From Microcaldota archaeon (GTDB lineage Archaea; Micrarchaeota; Micrarchaeia; Micrarchaeales; Micrarchaeaceae): a DNA stretch of 64,000 nucleotides. A program made the position numbers and the translations under genes. The notes beneath the pieces are model-generated. The model made no database searches and had not been told where the DNA came from. It saw only the letters and a list, made by a program, of their open reading frames with translations. Positions 16,020 through 26,526 of the stretch are shown here, one piece after another. Where the stretch lies: positions 124,001 to 188,000 of the forward strand of contig JAKAWW010000001.1 in NCBI GenBank assembly GCA_021816895.1. The letters are read 5' to 3'. How positions within the stretch are numbered: the first letter of the stretch is position 1; each line of letters opens with the position of its first letter.

Positions 16020-16793
16020 ATGAAGGTCGGAAATGCGTACGCAATAGCCAAAAAAGACATAAGCGAGGTATTCAGCAGCATTTCAATCTACGGACCAATG
16101 CTTGGTGTTCCTATCTTCTTTGCCCTGGTGCTGCCAGTGCTCACTTTTTACGTTGCAATTCACGCTGCGCCGAGCCTAGCAGCCAGGCTGGTGCCTGCAC
16201 TAACAAGCAGCACAAACATAAAAAGCCTATCATTCATGGCATTCTTCTCTATAAATGTTCTCGGCCCCATATTCCTCACAATGCCAATACTCACCGCGTC
16301 GGTAATAGCGGCGGACAGCTTTGCAGGAGAAAAGGAGCGCAAGACTTCAGAATCACTCCTTTCCACACCTGTAAGCATACCGGAGCTTATGCTGGGCAAG
16401 ATACTGGCATCGCTCATACCTACCATTGTGCTTACGTTTGCGGTTTTCGGCATATACGGCTACATTATCAACATCTTGGCGTATAGTGCCTTCGGCACAT
16501 ATGTGCTGCCCACACCAGCATGGATAATGATGCTCTTCACATCGCCATTTCTTGCAATAGTGGCCATTGGCGTCGTGGTGATCATATCTTCGCATGTAAA
16601 AGGGGTCAAAGAAGCACAGCAGATAAGCACGCTGCTGGTATTGCCAATACTGATAATGCCATTCATAGCGATAATGGGCGTTGCCAGCATGAATGTGCTT
16701 TTCTTCGCGTACCTTATGGCATTCCTTGCATTGGTATCTGCAGCAGTTTTGTATGTCGGTATAAAATGGTTCAAAAAAGAATCTATATTGTAG
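16020..16793 (+). CDS. ABC-2 exporter membrane subunit (second system)
   Basis: A 257-residue protein with six predicted spans and the ABC-2 landmark SFAGEKERKTSESLLSTPVS followed by ELMLGKILAS. It resembles NatB/permease-type subunits more than the first system's permease. It is transcribed with the upstream ATPase gene and is the last gene of the pair. A 137-base gap follows before the radical SAM gene. Confidence 0.9.
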   Translation: MKVGNAYAIAKKDISEVFSSISIYGPMLGVPIFFALVLPVLTFYVAIHAAPSLAARLVPALTSSTNIKSLSFMAFFSINVLGPIFLTMPILTASVIAADSFAGEKERKTSESLLSTPVSIPELMLGKILASLIPTIVLTFAVFGIYGYIINILAYSAFGTYVLPTPAWIMMLFTSPFLAIVAIGVVVIISSHVKGVKEAQQISTLLVLPILIMPFIAIMGVASMNVLFFAYLMAFLALVSAAVLYVGIKWFKKESIL

Positions 16794-16930
16794 AGTGAGA
16801 CGAGCTACCATCAGTGCACACTCTCCATACAATATGCATACTGTGGCGGGAAATGTAAAAACGCCAAGCGCACACCCCCTCAACGCAAGTAATATATATC
16901 TGGAAAATATAATTCTAGAAGGGGAATAAC

Positions 16931-18010
16931 TTGGCATTGAAGGAATTGTTTAGTATAGCTGGCACGAGCATAAAGAGCAACTTTGTCACTTTGAAAAGGC
17001 CGTACAAACTCAATTTTGCGATCACATACTGGTGCAATTCTCGCTGCTTGACATGCAATATATGGCAGATGAAGCCTAAGGGCGAGATAACCCTAGAAGA
17101 AGTAAGGGAGTTCGCCAAAAAGAACAGCTACTTTAAATGGATAGAGATTACCGGGGGAGAGCCTTTCATGCGCAGTGACATAGTGGAAATTGTCAAGGCC
17201 TTCAAGGAAAACTCAAAAAGCCTATACATTGTCACAATACCCACGAATTCGCTCACTAATCACGATACTGTAATAGGGAAGATAAAGGCCATGCTCGATC
17301 TCGGTATACCGAAGCTTGCAATTACGGTCAGCCTGGACGGTTACCGTGAGCTTCACGATAAGATACGCGGTGTGCCTGGCAACTATGACAAGGCGATAGA
17401 CATGTACAAACGGCTTGCAGAGCTCAAAGCCGTATACAGAAACCTGTACTTCGTTTTCGGCTACACCATGAGCAATCTGAATGAGGGACAGTTCCAGAAG
17501 ACCTACGAGGCTGTGAAAAGCGAAATACCAGGAATAACCTACAACGATTTCCACATAAACTTGGCGCAGATATCTGATAATTATTACGGCAACGGCAGCC
17601 TTAACATAAAGCCGTCAGGAGCTGCCATTGCAGACGAAATAGCATATGTGGTCAGCAAAAGGAAGGCTAAGCTTGATGCTGTGGAGATGATAGAGCACAC
17701 ATTCCTGAAAGGGCTTGTTGCATATGCAAGAACCGGAATAATGCCGTTGCACAGCAGGAGCCTTGAGGCATCTGTGTTTATGGACAGCTTCGGCAACATT
17801 TATCCATCCATAATGTGGAACCAGAAGATAGGCAACATAAGGGATTCAGCGTACGAGCTAAGTCCTCTGCTTGAAAATCCCGCAGCCAATTCGGTGCGCA
17901 ATGCCATAAAAGAAGGGAAGGAGCCTGTTCAATGGACCTCTTGTGAGGCATACCAGGCAATAACAGGTAAGATATCCAGCATGCTCATCCTCAAATCCGG
18001 CCAAAAATAG
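16931..18010 (+). CDS. Radical SAM enzyme of unknown specificity
   Basis: A 359-residue radical SAM protein. The cluster motif is CNSRCLTC (Cx3Cx2C) near residue 37, followed by GGEPFMRSDI, the SAM-binding motif. TVSLDGYRELHDKIRG is typical of the wider SPASM-type branch. Only an isolated Cys is seen at the C-terminus (TSCEAYQ), so a full auxiliary cluster domain is not evident. The start is TTG 16931 with a GGGGA element just upstream. It lies in a glycan/envelope gene region, so it may modify a sugar, lipid or peptide of the surface, but this is inference. Confidence 0.85.
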   Translation: MALKELFSIAGTSIKSNFVTLKRPYKLNFAITYWCNSRCLTCNIWQMKPKGEITLEEVREFAKKNSYFKWIEITGGEPFMRSDIVEIVKAFKENSKSLYIVTIPTNSLTNHDTVIGKIKAMLDLGIPKLAITVSLDGYRELHDKIRGVPGNYDKAIDMYKRLAELKAVYRNLYFVFGYTMSNLNEGQFQKTYEAVKSEIPGITYNDFHINLAQISDNYYGNGSLNIKPSGAAIADEIAYVVSKRKAKLDAVEMIEHTFLKGLVAYARTGIMPLHSRSLEASVFMDSFGNIYPSIMWNQKIGNIRDSAYELSPLLENPAANSVRNAIKEGKEPVQWTSCEAYQAITGKISSMLILKSGQK

Positions 18011-18115
18011 CCCGTTGAATAACGTATAATGTATTTAGCTGTTTGCCTCCAAAGTCTAATAAAATGAAATGGGGATTGTGGGGAAAACCTCAAAAAATTA
18101 AATACGGTGCTTAAA

Positions 18116-18964
18116 ATGCGTTTCTACAAAACAGTTGTGTACTTCATCACGTTATTCGCCTTCGCATTAGGTGTGTCTGGTGCAGTTACAACAGTTACGC
18201 TTACCGGCACTTGCCCAAGCTTTGTGACAAATTCATCAAATTCATATTTCAACTTCAGCTTATACAATTCTGGAAATGGCGTTGCATCAGATTTTGTAGC
18301 AGAGCCGCTGTTCGGCGGTTTTTCTACATATAACTCAACGCTTTCGTTGCAAAGCCTAGGGCCAAACTCTACATATTACTTCAGCTTCAAGTTGAAGAAT
18401 TTTACGATGCCAGGCAGCTACGTAGAGGCGGTAATTATCAGCTACCAGCAAGGCGGTTCTTCTTTTGCAACAATGTATCCATGCCTCACTAATGTCAAAA
18501 AGGCAGCAAATGGCCTCATCATAGCAACAAGTGCTTCATTAAGTGACGGGAAGCTTAATGCCACAATGCTCAATCTCGCCAACTACACGATTAATGGAAC
18601 TGTAAAAGTTTTTGCTCCGCCGATGTTTGCGGTTAAACCGCAGTACCTGAACATATCAGTGCCACCTTTTGGCACACGCGCTGTTAACTTCAGCATGGCA
18701 ACGCCGAAATACTCCAATGCTACTATCCCAATTGCCATAAGCACATCATATGAAAAGGACGGATTGCACTATGCATCCATATACACAATAGATTCGATAA
18801 TCCACCCTTCAAAAGTGCCTTTAATGAGTTACACAGAGATAGGCATTATTCTCATAATTGCAATAGTTGTCGTACTAATAATTTTTTCAGTGATGCGCGG
18901 CAAGGGCAAGCGAACCGGCAAAAAGGTTGCAGCCGTGGAAAATGCAGTGCTGCACGGCAGCTGA
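18116..18964 (+). CDS. Exported, C-terminally anchored surface protein
   Basis: A 282-residue protein with an N-terminal signal peptide (basic MRFYK, hydrophobic core, AVT after it), a beta-rich external region with numerous N-x-S/T sites, and a C-terminal span followed by the basic tail RGKGKRTGKK. The external part has two repeats of a CARDB/Ig-like flavour (YNSGNGVASDF, NLANYTINGTV). No enzymatic motif is seen. ATG 18116 is preferred over GTG 18107 because a TTAAATA element 20-25 bases upstream implies a leaderless message. A glycosylated cell-surface role is inferred. Confidence 0.75.
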   Translation: MRFYKTVVYFITLFAFALGVSGAVTTVTLTGTCPSFVTNSSNSYFNFSLYNSGNGVASDFVAEPLFGGFSTYNSTLSLQSLGPNSTYYFSFKLKNFTMPGSYVEAVIISYQQGGSSFATMYPCLTNVKKAANGLIIATSASLSDGKLNATMLNLANYTINGTVKVFAPPMFAVKPQYLNISVPPFGTRAVNFSMATPKYSNATIPIAISTSYEKDGLHYASIYTIDSIIHPSKVPLMSYTEIGIILIIAIVVVLIIFSVMRGKGKRTGKKVAAVENAVLHGS

Positions 18965-19121
18965 AGAATTAAAGCAACATTGCGGCATTGTAAGTTATGT
19001 AAGTCGGCGAAATATGCATTACAACAAGAGGTTTCTCGTGCGGACGTGCCTATTGCCGAACTGCACGCATCAAGCGCATACAGTAAAGTCGGTCTTCGAG
19101 ACAATGGGCCGGTGATTTACC

Positions 19122-19802
19122 TTGAAAGACTATATAAGCGTGGTGATACCTACATTGAACGAGGAGAAGAACATTGGCAGAGTAATCGCGGGTGTGAAAA
19201 GTGTGCTTGAGCACTATGCATACAAATATGAAATAATTGTTGTTGACAAGCATTCCAAGGATAAAACTGTTGAAATCGCTAAAAGTTTAGGCGCAAAAAT
19301 CATATATGACGATTCCGGGAAAGGATCCGCGCTTATATCTGGGATGAGAGCAGCAAAAGGAAACGTAATCGTATCAATGGATGCAGATCTGTCGCACAGG
19401 CCAAAGGAACTGTTGCTTCTTATCGCTGGCATTGATGCTGGATACGACGTGTGCATAGGGTCGCGGTTTCTTACGGGCGGCGGCTCGGAAGACATGCCTC
19501 TAATACGGAGGTGGGGAAACAAGTTTTTTGTAGCTTTGGTTAATCTGATATATGGGATGCATTACACCGACATGTGCTATGGCTACCGTAGCTTCGACAG
19601 GAATGCAGTGACGAAGCTTCATCTAAGGGAGCAGGGCTTCGGCATAGAGACAGAAATAAACATAGAAATCGCAAAGCGGCATCTTAAAGTGCTCGAAGTA
19701 CCGAGTTACGAGAAGCTAAGGGCAAGCGGGCAAGGCAAGCTTCGCACGTTCCATGACGGCTTTATCATTCTGAAGACAATACTGAAGAATATGGGCAAAT
19801 GA
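19122..19802 (+). CDS. Family 2 glycosyltransferase, dolichol-phosphate sugar synthase-like
   Basis: A 226-residue GT-A fold enzyme. It has VVIPTLNEEKNIG at the N-terminus, the metal-binding MDADLSH (DxD) near residue 87, and the acceptor-site GSRF. MCYGYRSF and the absence of membrane spans fit soluble polyprenyl-phosphate-sugar synthases, which would supply the lipid-linked donors used by the GT-C enzymes on either side. The start is TTG 19122, with no ATG available before the conserved strand. It converges with the GT-C gene at 19815. Confidence 0.88.
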   Translation: MKDYISVVIPTLNEEKNIGRVIAGVKSVLEHYAYKYEIIVVDKHSKDKTVEIAKSLGAKIIYDDSGKGSALISGMRAAKGNVIVSMDADLSHRPKELLLLIAGIDAGYDVCIGSRFLTGGGSEDMPLIRRWGNKFFVALVNLIYGMHYTDMCYGYRSFDRNAVTKLHLREQGFGIETEINIEIAKRHLKVLEVPSYEKLRASGQGKLRTFHDGFIILKTILKNMGK

Positions 19803-19814
19803 CCGCTCCTCTTT

Positions 19815-21539
19815 TTAGCTGTTTTTGCCTATAATCCTGTAAAATCCAAACGTGAAGCCGTTCTTTGCATAAGTCGCTGTTTTTAGTGGCGAAGTCTTGT
19901 ATTCAGCCATCGCAGAAGTGCACATATTGTTCGGCGTATTGCACCAATATCCATCGTCAATTACAAGGCAGCTGTACGTGCTTTCTGCGCTGGACATAAA
20001 GGTATCATTGAACAAGTAGAACATCTGCGCGGCACTCCTGTTGTTTATGTTGAACAGGTATGGCACATATGTAAAGACAAGGCAGTCGCTAGGGATTGCA
20101 GAAATATTAGTATATATGAAATTTTCATCAAATCTTGCATTGCCTGCCTGCATGATGGATGACGGATTTATTGAAAGTTTTGGTGCAAGTGCAAACAACG
20201 GATAAAATATCGCTGCTAACAATAGCACAATAGCCACGATTGCGAGGGCAGCCTTGGGCTTCCTGCCAAGCTTCTTAATTTTGAGCGATCTACCTATATT
20301 CTCATAAATGAACCATGCGCCAATGCCGCTGAAAAATGACACTTGGAAAACAAGGCTAAGCATAAAGCGCCAGTCAACTCCATAAATGACGCCGCCTGCA
20401 TAGAACGCAGTATATATGACAAACAAAACGATAAACCAGATGCCTATGGCGGCAAGCTCCTTCCTCTGCTTGCCAAAAAGCATTGATACTACCCCAATGA
20501 TTGCAAATATGGTAAAGAGAGCTGGCTGCATTATATAGACATACGAATAATTGTCGAACCAAAACAGCACATTGGCGCAGAAATTGTACTTAAAGTTGTC
20601 AAATGTCAGCGTTCCTGTATAATTCATCGGCGGTGCGGAAGGATTGCATGAATTTTGTATTAGCGTAGCGCCATAGCTTCCATTTTGAAATTCATATGCG
20701 GCATAAAATACTTCTGGTGCTATTGCAATTATAAAAATAAGAAGAACAACAAGCACCCTGGTGTCAAGAATATGTTTTTTAAGCATGTCATAATTATTTT
20801 TTAGCGAGTGCACGAAGTTCCTGTCATCCAATATCAGGTAAATCAATATGAATATCAGTACGTATAAGATTGCAAAAACCTTCATGTATGCAAGCAGGGC
20901 CATAGATAGCAGGGCGTTGCTCAGGCTGAATATGTTTTTGCCGTTCATGAATATAAGAACAAAGAATAATGAAATAAGCGAATACGTCAGCGTTGGCATG
21001 TCTGAGGTTGTAGGAAATGCCCATACTAGCATTATCGGCGACAGCGCCATAAATAGCGCGGTAAAATATCCTATGCGGTTGTTTTTGGTGATGAGCGAGG
21101 CCGCAAAGAAGCTTATAAAGACAGCAAGGGCAGCGAGAAAAAGCATAGTCCCATAAGCAACAATCCTGCGCACACCAAACACTACAAATGCTATTGCAAA
21201 GTTCAACGAAGTGCCTATTGGCTCATGGAATACTTCACCAATGTAGCAGGCACTCGGCGTACCGTAATCGCACATGAACGCCTGGCCCGTGTGTATTAGG
21301 TCAAGCGCCATGCCTTGGTATATCGCATCATCAAAAAAGAGCTGCTGCGTGGGCTTTACAAGAACTAGCGCCACAACCACAAAAAGCACTGTTATGGCAA
21401 TAGCCATTGATATCTGGAACTTTCCTATCCTATGCTTTCTTAAAATCTCGGCAATGTTCCTTCTGTCAAGTATGGCACCCAGCACCAGGCCAACGAAAGC
21501 TATGATAATACCTGTCGTAAGAAGATATTCGAGCATCAT
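19815..21539 (-). CDS. GT-C type membrane glycosyltransferase, second copy type
   Basis: A 574-residue protein with about 12 spans. The first external loop has LFFDDAIYQGMALDLI, an Asp-pair motif at the catalytic site of PMT/ArnT-like transferases. The C-terminal external domain of about 110 residues contains four or more cysteines (SDCLVFTY, YSCLVIDDGYWC, NMCTS), which may form disulfides. It begins 14 bases after the carbamoyltransferase gene and is probably co-transcribed with it. It differs strongly in sequence from the protein at 13348 but shares its architecture. Confidence 0.75.
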   Translation of the reverse strand: MMLEYLLTTGIIIAFVGLVLGAILDRRNIAEILRKHRIGKFQISMAIAITVLFVVVALVLVKPTQQLFFDDAIYQGMALDLIHTGQAFMCDYGTPSACYIGEVFHEPIGTSLNFAIAFVVFGVRRIVAYGTMLFLAALAVFISFFAASLITKNNRIGYFTALFMALSPIMLVWAFPTTSDMPTLTYSLISLFFVLIFMNGKNIFSLSNALLSMALLAYMKVFAILYVLIFILIYLILDDRNFVHSLKNNYDMLKKHILDTRVLVVLLIFIIAIAPEVFYAAYEFQNGSYGATLIQNSCNPSAPPMNYTGTLTFDNFKYNFCANVLFWFDNYSYVYIMQPALFTIFAIIGVVSMLFGKQRKELAAIGIWFIVLFVIYTAFYAGGVIYGVDWRFMLSLVFQVSFFSGIGAWFIYENIGRSLKIKKLGRKPKAALAIVAIVLLLAAIFYPLFALAPKLSINPSSIMQAGNARFDENFIYTNISAIPSDCLVFTYVPYLFNINNRSAAQMFYLFNDTFMSSAESTYSCLVIDDGYWCNTPNNMCTSAMAEYKTSPLKTATYAKNGFTFGFYRIIGKNS

Positions 21540-21552
21540 AAAAGCACGCCAG

Positions 21553-23259
21553 TCATACTCCTTTTGTGTTTTCTACAAAAATACCATTGATGAACATATA
21601 CTTGGTTTTTGTTTGCTCCATTGTCTTTAACGCATCGTCTGGGTTCATAACAATGGGCATGCCATGTATGTTGAAGCTGGTGTTTAACACTAGCCCGTAA
21701 CCAGTTTTCTTCTTTATGCCTTGCAGAAGCTCAGCGTAAAGTTTGTTTTCATCGCCTACCATCTGTGGCCTTGCTGACCTATCAACGTTCGTTACCGCTT
21801 TGGCCACGCTGTCAAGGCCTTCTCTTATGTAATATGTGTTTGTCATGAACTTGTCAGCGCCCTTTTTGTCGTATTCTAGTATTTTGTTTGCATCGCTTTC
21901 CAGCATCGACGGCGCAAAGGGCTGGAACCACTCCCTTTTCTTCACGTAAAGGTTCAGCCTGTCCTTCACTTCGTCGGAGCCGCTTGGCGCAAGTATGCTC
22001 CTGTTGCCCAGTGCTCTTGGGCCGTATTCCATCCTTCCTTGGAACCAGAATACATAGTTGTTGCCGTTTATGAGCTCTGCTGCGTGCTTGGCCTGCTCTG
22101 CAGGGCTTTCAATTTCATATTTGAGCCATTCACGCTTTTTGATTTCGCGAAGTGTTTCCTCTTCGCCATATGCATTTCCGAGGTAAGCGCCAAAGTCGTA
22201 ATGCGTTGTGCCATTGAGCAGATAATTGGTGTAGAGTGCGCCCCCGAGTGCCATGCCTCCGTCGCCCATGTGCGGGAATACGAACCAGTGCCTTAGCTTG
22301 TCAAGCATGCGAATCTTCATGTTGGCTTTTACATTGGAAAATATGCCCCCCGCCAAAGCCACATCACCCATGCCGTATTCATCTATCGCATTCTGAACGA
22401 ATTTTACGAGCACCTTTTCGAGAACCTGCTGCGCCATGTATGAAAACTGCTCCCTCGGGGTTTGCCAAGATATCCTCTGCAGCAGGTCAAACTGCTTCAA
22501 TGGTGAATATCTTGCTTTTATCGAAGTGCCATGCACTTCAAAGAAGTTCTTGAGCTTGTTGTTCTCAAAGTCAAAAGGGTAGGAATAGTCAGCCATGGCC
22601 ATTATTTTGCCTTCGTCTTCAAGCTCGCGCATGCCTACAATATTTGTAACCTGCTCATAGAATATGCCTATTGAATCTGTGGCTTTTATCTTCTTGTGCC
22701 TTTCAAGCCTGCCATTATTAAGGGTGCTTATGCTTCCTGAAAGGCCGTCCCCAAGGCCATCCACAGTTATGACCAAAGGATCTCTGAACGGCGCAGTAAA
22801 GCCCGCAGTGGCCGCGTGTGCGACATGGTGCTCCACAATGTGCAGCTTGAAATCCTTGAAGCCCATATGCCTTAGTGTTCTCCCTATAATGTAGCTGCTT
22901 ATGCCGTTGCAAAACGGCAATACGCCGAAACTAGTAAGAAAATACTTGAGCTTGTGCCTTTCGTTTTCGAACCTGGGCTTCAAGATTTTGCGCCTTCTGA
23001 ACTGGTAGTAGTTTTCCTTTGAATAGGGCATTATCCTCTCAAGTGTTTTGGTAAACTCTGTAGTTGTAAACGCTACGTGCTCTATGTCTGTGGGCTTAAG
23101 CTTGGCGAACTCAAGCGCTGCGTTTATGGCGTTGTACGGGAAATTTACCTCCAGCTTCCTTTTGGTAAAGCGCTCCTCGTTGGCAGCGAATAAAATCCTC
23201 TTGTCATCTATCAATGCAGCTCCAGAATCATGGCCATCCCACACTCCTAAAATGTACAA
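21553..23259 (-). CDS. NodU/CmcH-family carbamoyltransferase
   Basis: A 568-residue enzyme predicted to transfer carbamoyl from carbamoyl phosphate to a hydroxyl, classically on sugars or antibiotics. It has the N-terminal ASKHA-like GVWDGHDSGAALI, the metal-binding EHHVAHAATAG, the ATP-site VDGLGDG, and the C-terminal YrdC-like signatures QGRMEYGPRALGNRS and VLNTSFNIHG. It is full length. Its position next to a GT-C transferase suggests carbamoylation of a surface glycan. The ornithine carbamoyltransferase-like gene at 40948 uses the same donor. Confidence 0.92.
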   Translation of the reverse strand: MYILGVWDGHDSGAALIDDKRILFAANEERFTKRKLEVNFPYNAINAALEFAKLKPTDIEHVAFTTTEFTKTLERIMPYSKENYYQFRRRKILKPRFENERHKLKYFLTSFGVLPFCNGISSYIIGRTLRHMGFKDFKLHIVEHHVAHAATAGFTAPFRDPLVITVDGLGDGLSGSISTLNNGRLERHKKIKATDSIGIFYEQVTNIVGMRELEDEGKIMAMADYSYPFDFENNKLKNFFEVHGTSIKARYSPLKQFDLLQRISWQTPREQFSYMAQQVLEKVLVKFVQNAIDEYGMGDVALAGGIFSNVKANMKIRMLDKLRHWFVFPHMGDGGMALGGALYTNYLLNGTTHYDFGAYLGNAYGEEETLREIKKREWLKYEIESPAEQAKHAAELINGNNYVFWFQGRMEYGPRALGNRSILAPSGSDEVKDRLNLYVKKREWFQPFAPSMLESDANKILEYDKKGADKFMTNTYYIREGLDSVAKAVTNVDRSARPQMVGDENKLYAELLQGIKKKTGYGLVLNTSFNIHGMPIVMNPDDALKTMEQTKTKYMFINGIFVENTKGV

Positions 23260-23438
23260 TAAAATCCCTCCGCAAAAAGCAAAAAGCCCGTTTAAGCCGA
23301 TGCACGCGCAACGATGTCTATAAATTAATATATCCTCTTAATTTTAAAAGTTTATAAATATATGTATCAGGCAAAACAAGGCATCATTTATATTTATTTG
23401 TGCTGCATATACCTATACAAGCAACAAGTGTTTGCGTT

Positions 23439-25421
23439 ATGAATGCCAAGAAAGCAAAAAGGGCCAGAAGGGAGAGGAAGGCGAAAGAATCTTCATATGC
23501 TGTAAAAGTGCGCACCACTGCGGACATATCCATACCAATCAAGCTTATCGACCAGGTTGTTGGTCAGAAGAAAGCTGTTGACATCATCAAAAAGGCAGCG
23601 AAGCAGAGGAGAAACGTGCTGCTTATCGGCTCCCCGGGCACTGGCAAAACAATGCTCGCCCAAGCAATGGCAGAGCTGCTTCCTGCGACTGATTTGGAAG
23701 ACGTGCTTGCATACAAGAATTTCAATGACGAGAACATGCCCCTAATCAAGGCTGTGAAAACATACCCTGAAGGCTATAACGGCGGCGACGGGCAGGGCAG
23801 GCTCCTGCTGCAAAAGGAAAGGATGAAGGAACGAATGAACCTGAATAAGGGCAACTCCATAATAGGGCCTGCTGTGATAATTCTAATTATAATACTGTTC
23901 GGCATTACCCTTACCGGCCTGATAAAAGGGTACGAGCTCGTTGTAATGGCTGCGCTCATACTCGGAATAATGCTTTTCGGCTCTGCTCTGATGTTTATGG
24001 GCGGCCTGGCCAGGCGTGTGGGCATGCCTGGCAGTTTTGACAGCAACGAGCCAAAGCTGATTGTTGACAATACTGGCTTGGCGCATGCTCCGTTCATCGA
24101 TGCTACCGGCGCCAGGGCGGGTGCACTTCTTGGCGATGTAAAGCATGATCCGCTTCAGTCCGGCGGTCTGGGAACTCCTGCGCATCTGCGCGTGGAAAGC
24201 GGCGCGGTGCACAAGGCAAACAAAGGCGTGCTCTTCATAGACGAGATAGCAAATCTCGACATGAGGGCGCAGCAGGAACTGCTTACTGCAATGCAAGAAA
24301 AGAAATATCCGATAACAGGTCAGAGCGAAATGAGCTCTGGTGCGCTTGTCAAAACAGAGCCTGTGCCAAGCGATTTCATACTCATAGCCGCAGGGAACAT
24401 ACAAGACGTGCAGAAAATGCACCCCGCGCTCCGCTCAAGGATCCGCGGCTACGGCTATGAAGTGTATATGGAGTCTACACTGGAAGACAACGAAGTTAAC
24501 AGGAAATACATGATGCAGTTTGTCGCGCAGGAAGTCAAGAAAGACGGCAAGATACCGCCATTTGATGCTTCTGCGATAGAAGAGATAATACAGGAGGCGC
24601 GCCGCAGGTCGGGCCGCAGGAACAAGCTTACCCTGATACTAAGGGACTTGGGCGGCCTGATAAGAGCGGCAGGAGACATAGCAGTTGAAAAGAACTCTAA
24701 GGTTGTCAAAAAGGAGCACGTGCTCGCGGCGAGAGAGCTTGCCAAGCCCATAGAGGCGCAGCTCGTAAGCCAGGAACTCGAGTATAGAAAAGACTATAGG
24801 GTCTTTTCCACGCACGGCTTCAAGGTCGGCAGGGTAAACGGCCTTGCCGTGATGGGCACGAGGAACATGTATTCAGGCATAGTCATACCGATTGCAGCCG
24901 AAGTCACTCCAGCAAGCTCAAGGTCTGAAGGCAAGTTCATACCGACAGGCAAGCTGGGCAAAATTGCAAGCGAAGCGGTCACCAACGTGAGTGCTGTAAT
25001 AAAGAAGCACATGGGCAAGGACGTAGCCAATTATGACATGCATGTCCAGTTCCTGCAGATAGAAGGCGTAGAAGGGGATAGCGCCAGCATATCGGTAGCA
25101 GTGAGCATAATATCTGCCATGGAAAATGTGCCTGTTGACCAGTCTCTCGCGATGACCGGGTCTCTGTCTGTAAGGGGCGACGTGCTGCCAGTCGGCGGTG
25201 TTACCGCCAAAGTAGAAGCTGCAATAGACGCTGGCATACACAGTGTGATAATACCTGCAAGCAACATAAGGGACATATCGATAGACAGCGACAAGCTCAA
25301 AAAGATAAAATTGCTTCCTGCGAAAACTATGGCCGATGTGCTCAGATACGCGCTCAAGGAAGGGCCAAAGCGTGATAGCATAGTGAAGGAGCTAAGCAGC
25401 CACGAGGGAGGTAAGCCTTGA
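23439..25421 (+). CDS. lon: Membrane-bound ATP-dependent protease LonB
   Basis: The archaeal membrane Lon: an AAA module interrupted by two spans, then a Ser-Lys protease domain. It has Walker A GSPGTGKT near residue 64 and a double hydrophobic insert ([13 protein letters not shown] and the following 40 residues) between Walker A and B. Walker B is [11 protein letters not shown]. Catalytic Ser is in [10 protein letters not shown] and Lys in [10 protein letters not shown]. It degrades misfolded and regulatory proteins at the inner membrane face. An upstream GTG (23400) is in frame, but ATG 23439 ([12 protein letters not shown]) fits the promoter elements at 23351-23397 better. The stop overlaps the top6A start. 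Confidence 0.95.
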   Translation: MNAKKAKRARRERKAKESSYAVKVRTTADISIPIKLIDQVVGQKKAVDIIKKAAKQRRNVLLIGSPGTGKTMLAQAMAELLPATDLEDVLAYKNFNDENMPLIKAVKTYPEGYNGGDGQGRLLLQKERMKERMNLNKGNSIIGPAVIILIIILFGITLTGLIKGYELVVMAALILGIMLFGSALMFMGGLARRVGMPGSFDSNEPKLIVDNTGLAHAPFIDATGARAGALLGDVKHDPLQSGGLGTPAHLRVESGAVHKANKGVLFIDEIANLDMRAQQELLTAMQEKKYPITGQSEMSSGALVKTEPVPSDFILIAAGNIQDVQKMHPALRSRIRGYGYEVYMESTLEDNEVNRKYMMQFVAQEVKKDGKIPPFDASAIEEIIQEARRRSGRRNKLTLILRDLGGLIRAAGDIAVEKNSKVVKKEHVLAARELAKPIEAQLVSQELEYRKDYRVFSTHGFKVGRVNGLAVMGTRNMYSGIVIPIAAEVTPASSRSEGKFIPTGKLGKIASEAVTNVSAVIKKHMGKDVANYDMHVQFLQIEGVEGDSASISVAVSIISAMENVPVDQSLAMTGSLSVRGDVLPVGGVTAKVEAAIDAGIHSVIIPASNIRDISIDSDKLKKIKLLPAKTMADVLRYALKEGPKRDSIVKELSSHEGGKP

Positions 25422-26524
25422 CCAATACAGAAGGGGCGGATTCAAAGGCAAAGCTAGAGGAATTTGCATCAGATATAGTCAGCGACATAAGCGCAGGGAA
25501 GAACCCGAAGTTTACCGCCACGGCAAGGACGCGCTCCAACATTACATACGACGCGAAGAAGGGCTATCTCTCGCTTGGCAATGCAAAGGAAGAGCGCAGC
25601 TTCCTCAACGTGGCGCAATCAAAGAGATTCATGCAAACCATTGCAATAGCTGCAAAGTGCCACAAGTTTGTAGAGGAAAACCTGCACACCACGATAAGGG
25701 GCCTGTATTACCAGCTCAAATACTCCCTTGGCGAGGATGTCGATGAGAATATATTCAACGAGCAGGCAGAGTCCAATCCGCTCATAGAGGATCTTGAGGT
25801 ATCGCTGAACATGAGGCGCGAAGACCTTAATTTGAATGCCAACAGGAAGGGCGTTCTCTCCGGAAACGTAAAAATCATAGACACATTCGGCAATGAGAAG
25901 CTAGAAATCGATGCCAGCAAGATGGGAAGAAGCGGGTGGGCCATACCCAGCGATGTCGACAACGACATAAAGTTCGTAGATGTAAAGGCGAAATATGTGC
26001 TTGTCGTCGAAAAGGATGCGCTATGGCAGAGGCTCAACGAGGATGGCTTTTGGCGCAAGGAGAACATAATACTGATATCCCCGCAAGGGCAGGCCGCAAG
26101 GGGCACAAGACGCCTGATAAGGAAGCTTGCTGATATGGGTTTGCCGGTATATGTTTTCAATGATGGCGATGCGTGGGGCTGGTACATATACTGGACCATA
26201 AAAACCGGGAGCATGAACCTGGCATACATAGGAAGCGACATCGCAACCCCGGAAGCCAAATTCATCGGAGTTACAATGTCCGACATAGAGCACTACGACT
26301 TCCTCAAGAATATGACAATGAAGGCGAGCGAGGTCGATCTAAAGAGGGCGCAGGAGATGCTGGCATATCCATGGATAAACAGGCACAAGGAGTGGGTAGA
26401 AGAGCTGAAGAAGGTGCTGGTTACGAAGAAGAAACTGGAGCAGGACACGCTGCAAGGCCCAAGGCTCACCTTCGTAGACGACTACATAAGGGACAAGATA
26501 AAGCGTGGCGAATTCCTGCCGTAA
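25418..26524 (+). CDS. top6A: DNA topoisomerase VI subunit A
   Basis: Spo11-related DNA-cleaving subunit of the archaeal type IIB topoisomerase. The catalytic Tyr is in [12 protein letters not shown]. The Toprim domain shows [11 protein letters not shown] (Glu) and [12 protein letters not shown] (DxD). The 368-residue length is normal. It starts at TTG 25418, overlapping the lon TGA (TTGA), so it is translationally coupled to lon. Subunit B is usually adjacent but is not in this window. The gene converges on the secretion ATPase. Confidence 0.95.
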   Translation: MTNTEGADSKAKLEEFASDIVSDISAGKNPKFTATARTRSNITYDAKKGYLSLGNAKEERSFLNVAQSKRFMQTIAIAAKCHKFVEENLHTTIRGLYYQLKYSLGEDVDENIFNEQAESNPLIEDLEVSLNMRREDLNLNANRKGVLSGNVKIIDTFGNEKLEIDASKMGRSGWAIPSDVDNDIKFVDVKAKYVLVVEKDALWQRLNEDGFWRKENIILISPQGQAARGTRRLIRKLADMGLPVYVFNDGDAWGWYIYWTIKTGSMNLAYIGSDIATPEAKFIGVTMSDIEHYDFLKNMTMKASEVDLKRAQEMLAYPWINRHKEWVEELKKVLVTKKKLEQDTLQGPRLTFVDDYIRDKIKRGEFLP

Positions 26525-26526
26525 GC

